The translations under genes and the position numbers were made by a program. 64,000 bases of DNA from Bacteroides ihuae (GTDB lineage Bacteria > Bacteroidota > Bacteroidia > Bacteroidales > Bacteroidaceae). How positions within the stretch are numbered: position 1 is the stretch's first letter; each line of letters opens with the position of its first letter. The stretch covers positions 992,001 through 1,056,000 of the forward strand of contig NZ_FNVX01000004.1 of NCBI RefSeq assembly GCF_900104585.1, in the 5' to 3' direction. Below are positions 1 through 10,182 of this stretch, one piece after another. A model generated the notes under the pieces. That model was not told the origin of the DNA and searched no databases. It was given only the letters and a program-made list of their open reading frames with translations.

Positions 1-378
1 GCTAACAATATTCGAAAGCAGTGGATTCAGTGAAACTTGCATTAATGCATTGCCTATTCCCAAAAGAGAGAAAGAAAGAAGCATGATGTAGAAATTATAA
101 TCTAGCACAGGAAGCAGTAATGCAAACACTGTTACCACTAAACTTAATAACACCGTCTTTCTTCTACCAATTTTATTCATCAACATACCTGTTGGCACCG
201 AGCAGATGAGGAACCAGAAGAAAACCATAGAAGGGAACAGGTTGGCTGTGGTATCATCCAGTGCAAAATCGGCTTTCACATAGTTGGTTGCAATGCCCAC
301 GAGATCTACAAACCCCATGGCAAAGAAAGCCAGCATTACAGGGATCAACTTGATGTAAGAGTTCTTAATATTATTCAT
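1..378 (-). CDS. MFS sugar (fructose-type) permease, N-terminal part, runs off the window
   Basis: The reading frame is open from an ATG at 376-378 to the left edge, giving the first 126 residues. The translation starts MNNIKNSYIKLIPVMLAFF and shows at least three hydrophobic segments, with a loop containing a GMLMNKIGRRK-type stretch that fits the conserved cytoplasmic loop 2-3 motif of the major facilitator superfamily. It resembles the FucP/glucose-galactose branch. It lies 22 bp downstream of the GH32 gene on the same strand, where the B. thetaiotaomicron levan locus has an inner-membrane fructose permease (BT1758). The likely job is import of fructose released in the periplasm. Substrate is inferred from context; the fold assignment is firm. 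Confidence 0.85.
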   Translation of the reverse strand, partial: MNNIKNSYIKLIPVMLAFFAMGFVDLVGIATNYVKADFALDDTTANLFPSMVFFWFLICSVPTGMLMNKIGRRKTVLLSLVVTVFALLLPVLDYNFYIMLLSFSLLGIGNALMQVSLNPLLSNIVS

Positions 379-400
379 ACTATACCTATTTTATTGGGGA

Positions 401-2203
401 TTAATTTTTCAGTCCTAATTTATAAATCGTAAAAGATGTGACGCTATATGACCCTCCTTTAGTATAGAAATTAATACTATTGTAAGGCTCTGAAGGGAAA
501 ACGAGGTTAGTCATGACAAACTTCTCATTACCATCGAATATTTCAATGCTACTTTTGTCTACAAAGATTCGCAATGAGTATTCTTTTCCTTTATTATGTA
601 TCGGTGCCCAAGTTGAAGTAGCAAAAGTTTTATGGAAGTCAGTCTTTCCACTATTCCGCCTATCCATCACAAATCGATTATCATATATATTGAAACTCAT
701 GGTAACCTCTTCTCCTTTTGAGTTTTGAAGGCTAAAGCCCATCATCTCTGAATCGACGTTCTTGAAGTTTAACTCCAGTTCATAAGCTCCCCAATTATTT
801 AAGTGTAATTGTTGCTTTACCTGTTGTGAAGCATTTACTTTAAACCCTTTCCTCTTACTGGACTTCTCCCTCAATTGGAGCATTTCTGCTACAGGTACAC
901 TACATAAATAAGTCTCTCCTTCATAAGTATAAAGGGATAGTTCTCTAGGAATAGAGACAGCTCCTCTATACTGGCTTGTTGGCAGATTGTTCGCATAATC
1001 CCAGTTGCTCATCCACGCTAATGCTATGTTCCGTCCTTGTGGAGCATTACTCCAAGTCACGGTTGCATAATGATCTTTACCCCAATCCATCCATTTTGTT
1101 TTGCTTGGCGATTCATTGATAAACTTTTTACCATCAAAAGAGCCAACAAAATACTGAGTGGCTGATCCGCCAAAGATCCCCCCCGGATTCAAATTACAGA
1201 TCAGTACCCATTCTGTTTTTGTTGTTCCTTTAATGGCTATTTCAACCAAATCAGGACATTCCCACACCCCGGTATGAGCGCCTTGTCCTTCTCCAAAGTT
1301 ACTTTCATACACCCAGTCTTTCAGATTAGTGGATGAATAAAATTGTATTTCTTGCCCAGCGGCCAACACCATAATCCATTTATTGGATGCTTTATGCCAG
1401 ATTACTTTCGGATCACGGAAGTCTCTTATCGTAGAGGTCAATATTGGGTTGCGGTCATATTTTTTAAAAGTAAGTCCATCATCCAGACTATAAGCCATAC
1501 TTTGAGTTTGTCGCTCTCCCGCCGAGGTATAAAAAGCGACGATGGCTCCTGCCCCAAAACCGGCAGTATTATCCTTATCAACAACGCAACTGCCACTAAA
1601 AATAGCTCCAAGGCCATCTGGTGAAATAGCTACAGGCAAGTTCTTCCACGTTATTAGATCCTTACTAACAGCATGCCCCCAATGCATGTTTCCCCACATT
1701 GACCCATAAGGATTATATTGATAGAACAAGTGATATGTTCCATCTTTATAGACCATGCCGTTTGGGTCGTTCATCCACCCATACAATGGAGTGAAATGAT
1801 AGAGAGGCCTGTATTGCTCACTATTTGAGGTATCGAATGTGTTGGATAGCTGAAGTGTTTTCCAACAGATAGCAGAATCGGATACCTGCTGAACATTAAA
1901 CAATAAGCTTTTCAAATCATAAAGAGACAGGTCAAGCGGCACGTAATAGTCCACCTTATCGGTTGCCAAATGAATATTGATTGTTTTAACAACATCATTA
2001 TTCGATATTACATAGAATTTGGCTTCTCCCGATTTCTCCTCAACCGGTAATAGTAGATATTTTCCAGACGCATTAAGATGTATAATGCTTTGTTTATCAC
2101 CCAAATGCTTAATGATCAGTTTTCCATCATTAGCATACACTTGCAAGATTGCAGAAGTAGCCATGAGAGTTAGCATAAGAAGTTTTAGATGAAGTTGTTT
2201 CAT
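401..2203 (-). CDS. GH32 fructan hydrolase (exo-type candidate) with extra N-terminal domain
   Basis: This 600-residue protein has an N-terminal signal peptide (about 1-24, cleavage near VYA-ND) without a lipobox, so it is probably periplasmic. Residues about 25-130 form an extra all-beta domain seen in Bacteroides GH32 enzymes (a DUF4980-like region, from memory). The five-bladed propeller follows with all three clan GH-J motifs: WMNDPNG at 143-149 (nucleophile Asp146), FRDP at 262-265 (Asp264, transition-state stabilizer) and ECPDL at 315-319 (acid/base Glu315). The C-terminal 140 residues fit the GH32C beta-sandwich. It sits 22 bp after the second GH32 gene in the PUL. Hydrolysis of beta-fructan oligosaccharides to fructose is expected; linkage preference (levan or inulin) cannot be read from the sequence. 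Confidence 0.93.
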   Translation of the reverse strand: MKQLHLKLLMLTLMATSAILQVYANDGKLIIKHLGDKQSIIHLNASGKYLLLPVEEKSGEAKFYVISNNDVVKTINIHLATDKVDYYVPLDLSLYDLKSLLFNVQQVSDSAICWKTLQLSNTFDTSNSEQYRPLYHFTPLYGWMNDPNGMVYKDGTYHLFYQYNPYGSMWGNMHWGHAVSKDLITWKNLPVAISPDGLGAIFSGSCVVDKDNTAGFGAGAIVAFYTSAGERQTQSMAYSLDDGLTFKKYDRNPILTSTIRDFRDPKVIWHKASNKWIMVLAAGQEIQFYSSTNLKDWVYESNFGEGQGAHTGVWECPDLVEIAIKGTTKTEWVLICNLNPGGIFGGSATQYFVGSFDGKKFINESPSKTKWMDWGKDHYATVTWSNAPQGRNIALAWMSNWDYANNLPTSQYRGAVSIPRELSLYTYEGETYLCSVPVAEMLQLREKSSKRKGFKVNASQQVKQQLHLNNWGAYELELNFKNVDSEMMGFSLQNSKGEEVTMSFNIYDNRFVMDRRNSGKTDFHKTFATSTWAPIHNKGKEYSLRIFVDKSSIEIFDGNEKFVMTNLVFPSEPYNSINFYTKGGSYSVTSFTIYKLGLKN

Positions 2204-2225
2204 GTGTACTAATTAAAAAGTTTTT

Positions 2226-3788
2226 TTAATAGGAACTTAATGTTATATCAGCAATACTCACAGAGCCATCCGATGAAAAAATGCCCCATGGATTATACTG
2301 CATATTATAGATACGATTGGTGAATGCATATTGCCCATTAATATAGACAACGCAGACCGACTGTTCGTTTACAACTGTAATCGTATAGCTAGCATCTGAT
2401 GAAGGAGTAAAACCGTTATTATTGATGTTTATTCTCGATTCTTGACCCGTTTCAGAATCAGTGATGACCTTATCGAATTTTAGCACCTTCCATCGTGCTT
2501 CAATATAAATATTATATTTTATATTTTGGTCACTGCAATCAACAAATGAAAGACCAAATACAGCTTCGTTATTATCCGATGCTTGAACTTTCATTGTAAT
2601 CTTATTATTTGCTTCCAACCGAGAGAAGCGGACAGAAGATCCTCCATTAAGTGTATATCCATCTAAAATGCTACCACTCACCTCACCTGTCTTGCTGCGT
2701 TCTGTTAGTGTTTGGCTGGTTTTAAATTTCTGTTCTACTGCATCAGGAATGGCAAGTCCAAGAGTACCGTCACTATTTTGAACCAGCTTATGCGCTACTA
2801 GATTTCCAGCCCAATCGCCTGTTCCCGCATTGTCTTCTCCTGATCTTGTAAAGCACCATCCGTACATATATCGTTCATTCGCTACCCCCGCTGTCTTACC
2901 CGCATAGAATGCCGTGCCCTCCAGCTTCCCTTCATTGGGTGGAAAGTACGCATCACCTCTCTGTTGTAACTCTGCCAATGTAGGCGCATAAAAATATTGT
3001 ACCTGACGTGTTATATCTTTATCTGAATATATCATGTACCAATAATTCCCCATCTTAAACACATCGGGACATTCATAGAATCGGCCCCACACATTATGAA
3101 AGAAAGGTTCATTTACAGTCCAGTTAGACAAATCAGTTGAGCTAAATTGAGCAATAATAGCTGTTCCACCTTTCTTAGTCGCAACCAACATTTTGTATAA
3201 TCCAGCCTCATCATCGTAAAAGACCTCCGGATCACGAAAATCATTGGACGTATATCCACTTGGAGCATCCAAACGAAACGAGCGATCTTTTTTCCATGTC
3301 TTTAAATCAGTCGATTTTGCCAGTAAGATAGCCTCTTTTGGCTGTGAGCTAGTTGCATTATCCTTATGCCCTGTGTAAAAGGTGTAATAAGTACCATCTT
3401 TGAGGATCGTACTTCCTGTACCAAGAGCAGGATCTTGTTCGTCGAGTGTTCCACAAGCTATTGCCTCTCCATAAGATGTATAAGAAGAAGCATCGGAGGT
3501 ACTAACGCAATGAATAGGATGATAAGTGGAAGCCCCATCGCGCCAATCTTGCAAGTATAAAATGTATTGCTTACCACTCGCTTCATCATAGAAAGGCATT
3601 GGATCACCCACATATCCCACTGCAGGTTTATAGTATAAGTTGTAGATATTAGGTTCAGACACACTTTTAAAGGTAGTTGTTTCACTCAGACTTTTATCAT
3701 CTGCGACTGGAGCATTATCATCATTGCAAGCAATAATTGATAATGACATTCCAAGTATATATGTAATGGAAAGAATCATATTTTTCAT
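2226..3788 (-). CDS. GH32-family surface lipoprotein (endo-levanase candidate)
   Basis: The 520-residue protein begins with a lipoprotein signal ending in SIIAC (Cys21), followed by acidic residues (NDD), the usual Bacteroides surface-export context. A GH-J propeller is recognisable although the first motif deviates: GYVGDPMPF at 58-66 replaces WMNDPNG (nucleophile Asp62). FRDPEVF at 184-190 (Asp186) and YECPD at 238-242 (Glu239) are intact. The C-terminal part (about 370-520) is a beta-sandwich-like domain. The position between the glycan-binding protein and the periplasmic GH32 matches BT1760, the surface endo-levanase of B. thetaiotaomicron. I infer an endo-acting outer-surface fructanase. 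Catalysis is likely because all three carboxylates are present, but the specificity is inference. Confidence 0.85.
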   Translation of the reverse strand: MKNMILSITYILGMSLSIIACNDDNAPVADDKSLSETTTFKSVSEPNIYNLYYKPAVGYVGDPMPFYDEASGKQYILYLQDWRDGASTYHPIHCVSTSDASSYTSYGEAIACGTLDEQDPALGTGSTILKDGTYYTFYTGHKDNATSSQPKEAILLAKSTDLKTWKKDRSFRLDAPSGYTSNDFRDPEVFYDDEAGLYKMLVATKKGGTAIIAQFSSTDLSNWTVNEPFFHNVWGRFYECPDVFKMGNYWYMIYSDKDITRQVQYFYAPTLAELQQRGDAYFPPNEGKLEGTAFYAGKTAGVANERYMYGWCFTRSGEDNAGTGDWAGNLVAHKLVQNSDGTLGLAIPDAVEQKFKTSQTLTERSKTGEVSGSILDGYTLNGGSSVRFSRLEANNKITMKVQASDNNEAVFGLSFVDCSDQNIKYNIYIEARWKVLKFDKVITDSETGQESRININNNGFTPSSDASYTITVVNEQSVCVVYINGQYAFTNRIYNMQYNPWGIFSSDGSVSIADITLSSY

Positions 3789-3821
3789 GATAATGTATTA
3801 AAATATAATTTGTATTATTTC

Positions 3822-5219
3822 TTATTCACTAAGATATTCAATGGCATTTTTAGTCATTGTCGTAAGATTCGATCTGTAGGTGCCTGTAGTAGTTACCCCG
3901 TTGCCATACCAATCGAATGCTCCTGAGCCTACACTAATGACTTTCCCTGAATTTCCTCTTTTGGGAAACTCGGCGATAACTATAGCTCCGCTTTCATTAT
4001 CTGCATCACCATCACTTCGTCCTAGGGCAATGCCACCTGTTGTGTTTTGCCAGTCTTCTTTAGTGTTATATCCGCCCCAATCGGAACCAATATGCCATTG
4101 AGCCGTACTGTTAGTAACAGCATATCCTGTATCAAATAAGTACGCAACATAATCCTTGCCCGACGCAGTTTGCAGACCTGCAAACAAAGGATGGTCCGCA
4201 TGCCCTTTGAAGGAGATTCCCCAAGGAGATCCTGCTATTTCAGAATTATCTTCACTTCCACCCCAAGAATTATTAGGCGATGCTTTGTCTAGTGTAATCT
4301 CTAATGAAGCAAGATATCTGGTAGCAAAACGGGTTAACAGCAAATTGCCTCCACTTTGATAATAATCCTTGAATTTCTGTATTGCTTGTGTAGCTCCACT
4401 TGGCATTCCTGTGGCATCAGAATATCCATCTACATGCCAATGCCACCATATCATCGAATATTTGCCTAATTGTGCACTACCATTATTAATATCGGCAAAG
4501 GAAATGTATTCTGCACCAGAGACATTCTGGAGCATCCATACTGCCGCAGCTTTTTCTTCAGGGCTTTCTATTTCATCAATTGATGAGGCAGTACCAACAA
4601 AAGCGGTATACTTTATATCCGTTGGAATAACAGAAACGGTATATGTAGAGGTCGCAGTGCGATGAGTAACAGTAAATGTTACCGGATTACTAAAATCAAT
4701 GAGTGCATCGTTTTCAGGGGTAGCTGCAGCACCATCTGTGATCGTATATGTTGCTGTAAGTTGAGTTACATCTGTACCCTTTGGGACATAGACTGTGATT
4801 GTTTTCGCCTCATCGTCAATCGTTCCTATATATGAATTATTAATCTTGAAACTAAGCATCTTAGCTTTATCTATTTCTACTATAACGGTGTATTTCCTAT
4901 AGACATCTCCATTACTGACAAGCAGAGCTACCGGTAAGGAAAAATTAATCGTACTTTTATTTGCCAAATCAGCTTCTGCCCCATCTGATAAAATATACTC
5001 GAGAGTCATGGCAGCAACATCCGTTCCATCAGGAACCTGAACAGTGATTGTTCCCTTTGTTTGATCTATGGTACCTTCATATCCATCAAGACTGAAAGAC
5101 GTAATATTTGCATCGCAATCTAAATTAAGCTCGGATGTGTTACTATTATCACAGCTACCCATCAGTACAGCAAATGCAATGATTGAAAAGAAGTAAATAT
5201 ATTTATAAAATGATCTCAT
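3822..5219 (-). CDS. Surface glycan-binding lipoprotein of the PUL (DUF4960-type)
   Basis: A 465-residue lipoprotein (signal ends MGSC, Cys23). Two tandem repeats of about 80 residues follow (about 38-118 and 119-200), each with an EGTID/IGTID start, a VPDGTDV/VPKGTDV strand and a closing YTV-V segment. They look like the immunoglobulin-like DUF5018-type repeats of SusE/F-like proteins. The remainder (about 205-465) is rich in Trp, Gly and Asp and resembles the DUF4960 domain. It is 20 bp downstream of susD and sits where BT1761 lies in the levan locus. I infer a cell-surface protein that holds fructan for the SusCD transporter. No catalytic motif is visible. Confidence 0.8.
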   Translation of the reverse strand: MRSFYKYIYFFSIIAFAVLMGSCDNSNTSELNLDCDANITSFSLDGYEGTIDQTKGTITVQVPDGTDVAAMTLEYILSDGAEADLANKSTINFSLPVALLVSNGDVYRKYTVIVEIDKAKMLSFKINNSYIGTIDDEAKTITVYVPKGTDVTQLTATYTITDGAAATPENDALIDFSNPVTFTVTHRTATSTYTVSVIPTDIKYTAFVGTASSIDEIESPEEKAAAVWMLQNVSGAEYISFADINNGSAQLGKYSMIWWHWHVDGYSDATGMPSGATQAIQKFKDYYQSGGNLLLTRFATRYLASLEITLDKASPNNSWGGSEDNSEIAGSPWGISFKGHADHPLFAGLQTASGKDYVAYLFDTGYAVTNSTAQWHIGSDWGGYNTKEDWQNTTGGIALGRSDGDADNESGAIVIAEFPKRGNSGKVISVGSGAFDWYGNGVTTTGTYRSNLTTMTKNAIEYLSE

Positions 5220-5239
5220 AGCTCTTTAATATTAATAAA

Positions 5240-6937
5240 TTAATTCCAACCGTTATTCTGCTGATACAAATTACCACTTGCAGTAATTTGGCTATATGGG
5301 ATTGGCAAATATTCATTTTTACCTTTCGTGAAAGAAGCATCCCCGTAATATGTCCTACGGCTTTCTTCAGACCGATAATATGCATTGATAACTTGATCGG
5401 CTATTCCCCAACGAACTAGGTCAAAGAAGCGAGAACTTTCCATACCGAATTCTAAACGCCGTTCCCAGCGTAGCGCTTTTCTAGCAAAATCCTCAGTCCA
5501 CGTACAATTCTCACCATTCTTATAAGTAGAGATTTTTAGACTAGGAGCATAGTCAAAGATCAGACTAGTACTTGCTGCTGCTCTACTTCTCACTTTATTA
5601 ATAAGTGGTAATGCCTCCCCTGAACGGTTAAGCTCTATTAATGCTTCTGCTCTCATCAATAACACATCTGCATAGCGGATCACAATATGATTCAAAGAGT
5701 TAGCCCAAAAGGTTCCCCCTATTTTTGCCTGACAAGTACAATCAGGATCTACGTTTTCTTTTAATGATGCATATACTCCGTAATAATCCGGGTTACGATT
5801 CCAATCTTTTGTATAGACGTAGTTGGTATTATATTTATAAGGAAAACCAGGCATTGCAACAGTGTGAAACAAACGAGGGTCAGAATTATCCTCTGTACTA
5901 TCATAATTATCAATATTATAATCATCAAAGGCAGGTAAACCATTTTCCGTCTTAAATGCGTTTACGAGATTTTGACTAGGTTTATGGAAATCGCAACATC
6001 CTAAATATTGGGGTACTGTCAACTCCATACCAAAATTCAAATTACCGTATTTGGTCCCGTCATTAATTGAATATTGTATCGCCCAAATGGATTCTTTTCC
6101 ATTTTCATAGTTTGGAAGAAAGTTCATGCTATAATCCGATTCTAACCCATAGCCGGCTGTAGCCATTATTTCATCATTTGTATAGGTAAGAACAGACTCT
6201 AAATCACTTTGATTTACTTCCGTTACATTATGTTGTTCATCCTGCCTATAAGCTTTATTCAGCATAGTCTTAGCCAGATAGGCAGCGGCGGCAGCTTTGG
6301 TTGGTCGTCCAACTTCTCCTTGAACTTCAGGTAGATTATCATATGCGTACTTAAAATCGTCAGCTATTTTTTGCCATTCTTCATCATTAGTATAAGTAAC
6401 ATTGGACAAAGAAGTATAATCCTCAGTGGCGATAGTCTCGTCAACAATAACAATCTTGTTAAACAACTCTTTCAGCATAAAAAAAGCATGGCCCCGCAAA
6501 AAACGCATTTCTCCAATACGTGCTTCTTTCAGCGGATATTCTTTTTCATCTAAACTATTAAGTGACTGCAACGCCGTATTAGCACGGGTCACACATTTAT
6601 ATAATCTAACCCAGATATCATTTATATTCCAGTCAGTGGAGTGTGTTCCTTGAGCTATTTCAAGAAAATGAAAAACATCACCATCGGCTGCTCCCGACCC
6701 TCCTTTATAACAATCGTCAGATCTTACGTCATAATTCCACAGTGTGAAGGATGAGTTCATATCATCACCCGATACCCATATAGCATAAGCAGCAGTGACC
6801 AGATTATCAACATACTCAGGTGAAGAGATTTCTTCATCAGTTAAAACTCCCTGAGGTGTTTTATCAAGAAAATCAGAGCAACTGTTTGTTAATAGTAAAA
6901 AGACTAATGCAAGAACAAATAAATATTTCTTTTCCAT
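5240..6937 (-). CDS. susD: SusD-family outer-membrane lipoprotein
   Basis: I chose the ATG at 6935-6937 (MEKKYLFVLALVFLLL) because it gives a clean lipoprotein signal ending LLTNSC (Cys20); the frame is open further upstream but would only lengthen the n-region. The protein is about 565 residues with the usual SusD features: SDFLDKTPQG after the lipid cysteine, TPR-like helical repeats, the C-terminal RWERRLEFGMES and FFDLVRWG motifs and a closing LPIPYSQI. It forms the lid over the SusC channel and binds fructan oligosaccharides at the cell surface. It starts 20 bp after the susC stop, so the two are co-transcribed. Confidence 0.95.
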   Translation of the reverse strand: MEKKYLFVLALVFLLLTNSCSDFLDKTPQGVLTDEEISSPEYVDNLVTAAYAIWVSGDDMNSSFTLWNYDVRSDDCYKGGSGAADGDVFHFLEIAQGTHSTDWNINDIWVRLYKCVTRANTALQSLNSLDEKEYPLKEARIGEMRFLRGHAFFMLKELFNKIVIVDETIATEDYTSLSNVTYTNDEEWQKIADDFKYAYDNLPEVQGEVGRPTKAAAAAYLAKTMLNKAYRQDEQHNVTEVNQSDLESVLTYTNDEIMATAGYGLESDYSMNFLPNYENGKESIWAIQYSINDGTKYGNLNFGMELTVPQYLGCCDFHKPSQNLVNAFKTENGLPAFDDYNIDNYDSTEDNSDPRLFHTVAMPGFPYKYNTNYVYTKDWNRNPDYYGVYASLKENVDPDCTCQAKIGGTFWANSLNHIVIRYADVLLMRAEALIELNRSGEALPLINKVRSRAAASTSLIFDYAPSLKISTYKNGENCTWTEDFARKALRWERRLEFGMESSRFFDLVRWGIADQVINAYYRSEESRRTYYGDASFTKGKNEYLPIPYSQITASGNLYQQNNGWN

Positions 6938-6957
6938 AATAATGCATATTAAGATTA

Positions 6958-9900
6958 TCAAAAGCCAATGTTAAAGCCAAGCGTCACATTTAAAGGTATT
7001 GGGTAACCATAAAGTGGATTTTCAGGATCCTTACCGGTAAAGCTCTTCGACTTTATTGTCAAGAGGTTTTGTCCACTAACATAGAAACGTACACTTTGCA
7101 TCTTCAACTTACTAACTACTTCATGAGGAAGTCGATAACCTATTTGTGCATTTCTAAGCTTCAGGAAAGAACCATTCTCTACATAATAAGATGAAAGACG
7201 TTTTTCATTATTAGTATCGGTAGTGGTGAGAGCAGGTATATTAGAATTGTAGTTGGCAGGTGTCCATGCTTTCAAAACTCTCTTCCCTTTATTCAAATAA
7301 TTCACATTGGAGGCCGACCAGAAATCTGTTTGTTTCTTCACATCGTACATCATCACATCAACTCCTTGTACTCCTTGCCAAAAGAGTGATAGATCAAAGT
7401 TTTTATATTCGAAATACATATTGATGCCATAACTAAAATCAGGAGTAGGATTGTATATCCAGGTTTGGTCACTCTCATTAATGACGCCATTCCCATCTAA
7501 ATCCTTGTAACGTATACGCCCGATATCGGCTCCTTCCTGAGTGGCATGATTAAGAAGTTCTTCTTGTGATTTAAATATTCCGTCAGCTACATATCCAGCC
7601 TGAGAATAGATCGAATGTCCTACTATACTCTTCACACCATTGCCGCCAAAAGTACCTGCAGCCGCAACTGTTTCAGGCACATAGAGAACCTTATTCCTAT
7701 AAGTAGACAAGTTCATGTTTATATCATAATTAAATCCGGCTTTTGTCTTATTACGATATCCTAAATTTAATTCTACCCCTCTATTTTGCATAGAACCGGC
7801 GTTTACATACTGGCTGCCTCCTTCACCTAAGGCAGCAATACCAGTCACTTCGGTCAATATATCTGTAGTCTTTTTATAGTAGTATTCAGCCGAACCATAT
7901 AGTGACTGACTGAATAGTGAAAAATCCAAGCCAATGTTAGTTTGAGTTGTTGTTTCCCATTTAATATTGTCGTTACCTAACTGATTGCGCTTGAAGCCTG
8001 ACGCAAGCGTTCCGCCACCATTTGTTCCAGCAATATCGTAAGACGTTCCATAAGTTCCACCAGCATAAGTGTCATTTGTTCCGTAATTTGAAACATAAAT
8101 AGTATATCTAGCTAGATTAGCAATATTTTGATTTCCTGTTTTTCCCCAAGATGCTCTTAGTTTCAAGTCATCGATAACAGTCTTTGAAGCTTTCATAAAC
8201 GCTTCTTCAGTAATGCGCCATCCTAATGATGCGGCTGGAAAAGTTGCATAGCGATTATTCTTACCAAATCGGGAAGAACCATCATTACGCAAAGTCAAAG
8301 ATGCTAAATACTTATCCGCATATGAATAATTTATCTTACCAAAATAAGAGAGTAAAGAGAATCCTTCTCCACTACCATAAGTCTGCGATTGCCCTGTTCC
8401 CGCATCAGGCCACATATAGTCTGTGGTTAATATCGCAAAGTCTTCTTTATAGGCAGAAAAGTTGCTATCATCTTCACGATTAAGTTCCATCCCCAACATA
8501 GCATCTCCACGGTGCTTCCCACTCTCTATTTCATAAGTAGCCAATGCATTCCACATCCATTTGGTCCAGTGCTCTTGCTTCATTGTTACAGCACTCAGAT
8601 CATCACTCTTATATCCATTTTCATAAGGGAGCGTAAAGTTACGTTGTTGCTTGTTTGCATAATCCAAACCGAAATTTGAGCGTATCTTAAAACCTTTAGA
8701 TAAGTTCAGATTGACAAAAGCATTACCGAACAGACGCCAATAGGTATATTTGTTATTACGATTGTCATACACCACACGTGCGGGATTATTTCGATCAGGC
8801 AGATTTCCAACAGGGCCTCCCCATCCTCCACTTGTAGTGTGTACAGGAATAATAGAAGGCATATCAAGTGCATCGCTAATGATATTACTCGGAGCGCTCA
8901 CTTCTGACGTGCGATTAAGCGTGAAGTTTTCTCCGATTGTTAGCATATCTCCGATTAACTTATAGTCCGTATTCATACGAGCCGAGAAACGCTCAAAATC
9001 GGTATATTTCACGATACCATCATTATGATAATATCCGGCAGAGAAAAATGAATTACCCCTCTCACTTCCATTACTTACCGATAAATTATACTGCTGAATG
9101 ACACCAGTACGAGTAATCTCGTTGAACCAATCGGTGTCTGATGCCGGCATTGTGCTATCATTATTGAGGTATTTGGGTAGTTTCATCCCATTAAGGCCTG
9201 GCTGATTATTGCTGTCATATCCCCAGTTGTAGAGATAACCGATGCCATTTGAATTAGGATTAATGCCATCGTTCACATATGCCTGCCACATAGCGCTTCC
9301 ATATTCTTTAGAGTTGAGCACATCTAATTTTGATTGGTAACTGGAAACGGTTAGAGAAGCATCAAAAGTCACTTTTACTTGTCCCTTTTTACCCTTCTTG
9401 GTCGTAACAATAATAACTCCGTTGGCAGCCCTTGAACCATAGATGGAAGCTGATGCAGCATCTTTCAAAACTTGAATAGACTCTACATCATTGCCATTCA
9501 ATTCATGCATACCATTTTTAGTCGGTACCCCATCAATGATATACAAAGGATCATTATCGTTCAGTGTTCCTATCCCCCTAATACGTACAGTTGATGAACC
9601 ACTGGGAGTACCGTCAGCAGAAATATTCATACCGGGAACCCTACCTTGTAATGCTTTAATAGGATTATTTTCTCCCTGTTTCTGTATTTCACTAATATTT
9701 ATCACAGATACAGCCCCTGTTAAATCGGCCTTTCGCTGTGTAGTATAACCAGTAACGACAATTTCAGATAACATTTCGGTGTCTTCCTCCAAAATAATCT
9801 TCATCGTAGGTTTGGCATGTAGCGTTATTGTTTTATACCCTACATAAGAAATAATCATTTCCACATTATCTTTAACAGACAACGTAAAGCGACCTTGTAA

Positions 9901-10086
9901 ATCGGTAATTGTTCCATTGGTCGTACCCTTTTCTAAAATGCTGGCGCCTATAATAGGTTCACCATCGCTTTTTGAAGTTACAACACCATTTACTTTGACT
10001 TGTTGTGCCATAGCAACCGGTACAATAAACAGTAGGAATACCCATATCCACCATTTGGGCAAGAAGAAAAGATGTGTTCTACTCAT
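6958..10086 (-). CDS. susC: SusC-family TonB-dependent outer-membrane transporter
   Basis: The start is taken as the ATG at 10084-10086 (MSRTHLFFLPKWWIWVFLLF), which gives a standard signal peptide; an ATG at 10104 is also possible. The frame is open to a GTG at 10182, but that lies upstream of the likely -7 box at 10127-10134. From 10086 the protein has 1042 residues: signal peptide, CarboxypepD_reg-like domain (VNGVVTSKSDGEPIIGAS), the SusC-type SEIVVTGYTTQRKADLTGAV segment, TonB plug and a long beta-barrel ending in a Phe (LGFNIGF). It imports fructan oligosaccharides into the periplasm with SusD, powered by TonB-ExbBD. It heads the minus-strand operon down to the permease at the left edge. 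Confidence 0.95.
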   Translation of the reverse strand: MSRTHLFFLPKWWIWVFLLFIVPVAMAQQVKVNGVVTSKSDGEPIIGASILEKGTTNGTITDLQGRFTLSVKDNVEMIISYVGYKTITLHAKPTMKIILEEDTEMLSEIVVTGYTTQRKADLTGAVSVINISEIQKQGENNPIKALQGRVPGMNISADGTPSGSSTVRIRGIGTLNDNDPLYIIDGVPTKNGMHELNGNDVESIQVLKDAASASIYGSRAANGVIIVTTKKGKKGQVKVTFDASLTVSSYQSKLDVLNSKEYGSAMWQAYVNDGINPNSNGIGYLYNWGYDSNNQPGLNGMKLPKYLNNDSTMPASDTDWFNEITRTGVIQQYNLSVSNGSERGNSFFSAGYYHNDGIVKYTDFERFSARMNTDYKLIGDMLTIGENFTLNRTSEVSAPSNIISDALDMPSIIPVHTTSGGWGGPVGNLPDRNNPARVVYDNRNNKYTYWRLFGNAFVNLNLSKGFKIRSNFGLDYANKQQRNFTLPYENGYKSDDLSAVTMKQEHWTKWMWNALATYEIESGKHRGDAMLGMELNREDDSNFSAYKEDFAILTTDYMWPDAGTGQSQTYGSGEGFSLLSYFGKINYSYADKYLASLTLRNDGSSRFGKNNRYATFPAASLGWRITEEAFMKASKTVIDDLKLRASWGKTGNQNIANLARYTIYVSNYGTNDTYAGGTYGTSYDIAGTNGGGTLASGFKRNQLGNDNIKWETTTQTNIGLDFSLFSQSLYGSAEYYYKKTTDILTEVTGIAALGEGGSQYVNAGSMQNRGVELNLGYRNKTKAGFNYDINMNLSTYRNKVLYVPETVAAAGTFGGNGVKSIVGHSIYSQAGYVADGIFKSQEELLNHATQEGADIGRIRYKDLDGNGVINESDQTWIYNPTPDFSYGINMYFEYKNFDLSLFWQGVQGVDVMMYDVKKQTDFWSASNVNYLNKGKRVLKAWTPANYNSNIPALTTTDTNNEKRLSSYYVENGSFLKLRNAQIGYRLPHEVVSKLKMQSVRFYVSGQNLLTIKSKSFTGKDPENPLYGYPIPLNVTLGFNIGF

Positions 10087-10126
10087 AGGTTTTGAATTTA
10101 GCATTAACAAATGAATTTTATTTGCC

Positions 10127-10134
10127 CAAAAGTA
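10127..10134 (-). promoter_or_regulatory. Candidate -7 box for the susC operon
   Basis: The minus strand reads TACTTTTG here, matching the Bacteroides -7 consensus TAnnTTTG. It would place the start of transcription near 10120, about 15-35 nt before the two possible susC ATGs. I see no good TTTG at the usual 19-21 bp upstream, which fits a promoter that depends on an activator (the hybrid regulator encoded just upstream). Confidence 0.5.
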
Positions 10135-10182
10135 AGCAGTGTTACACAAGGAGGAGATAACAAAAAAGACAAGAAGTATCAC

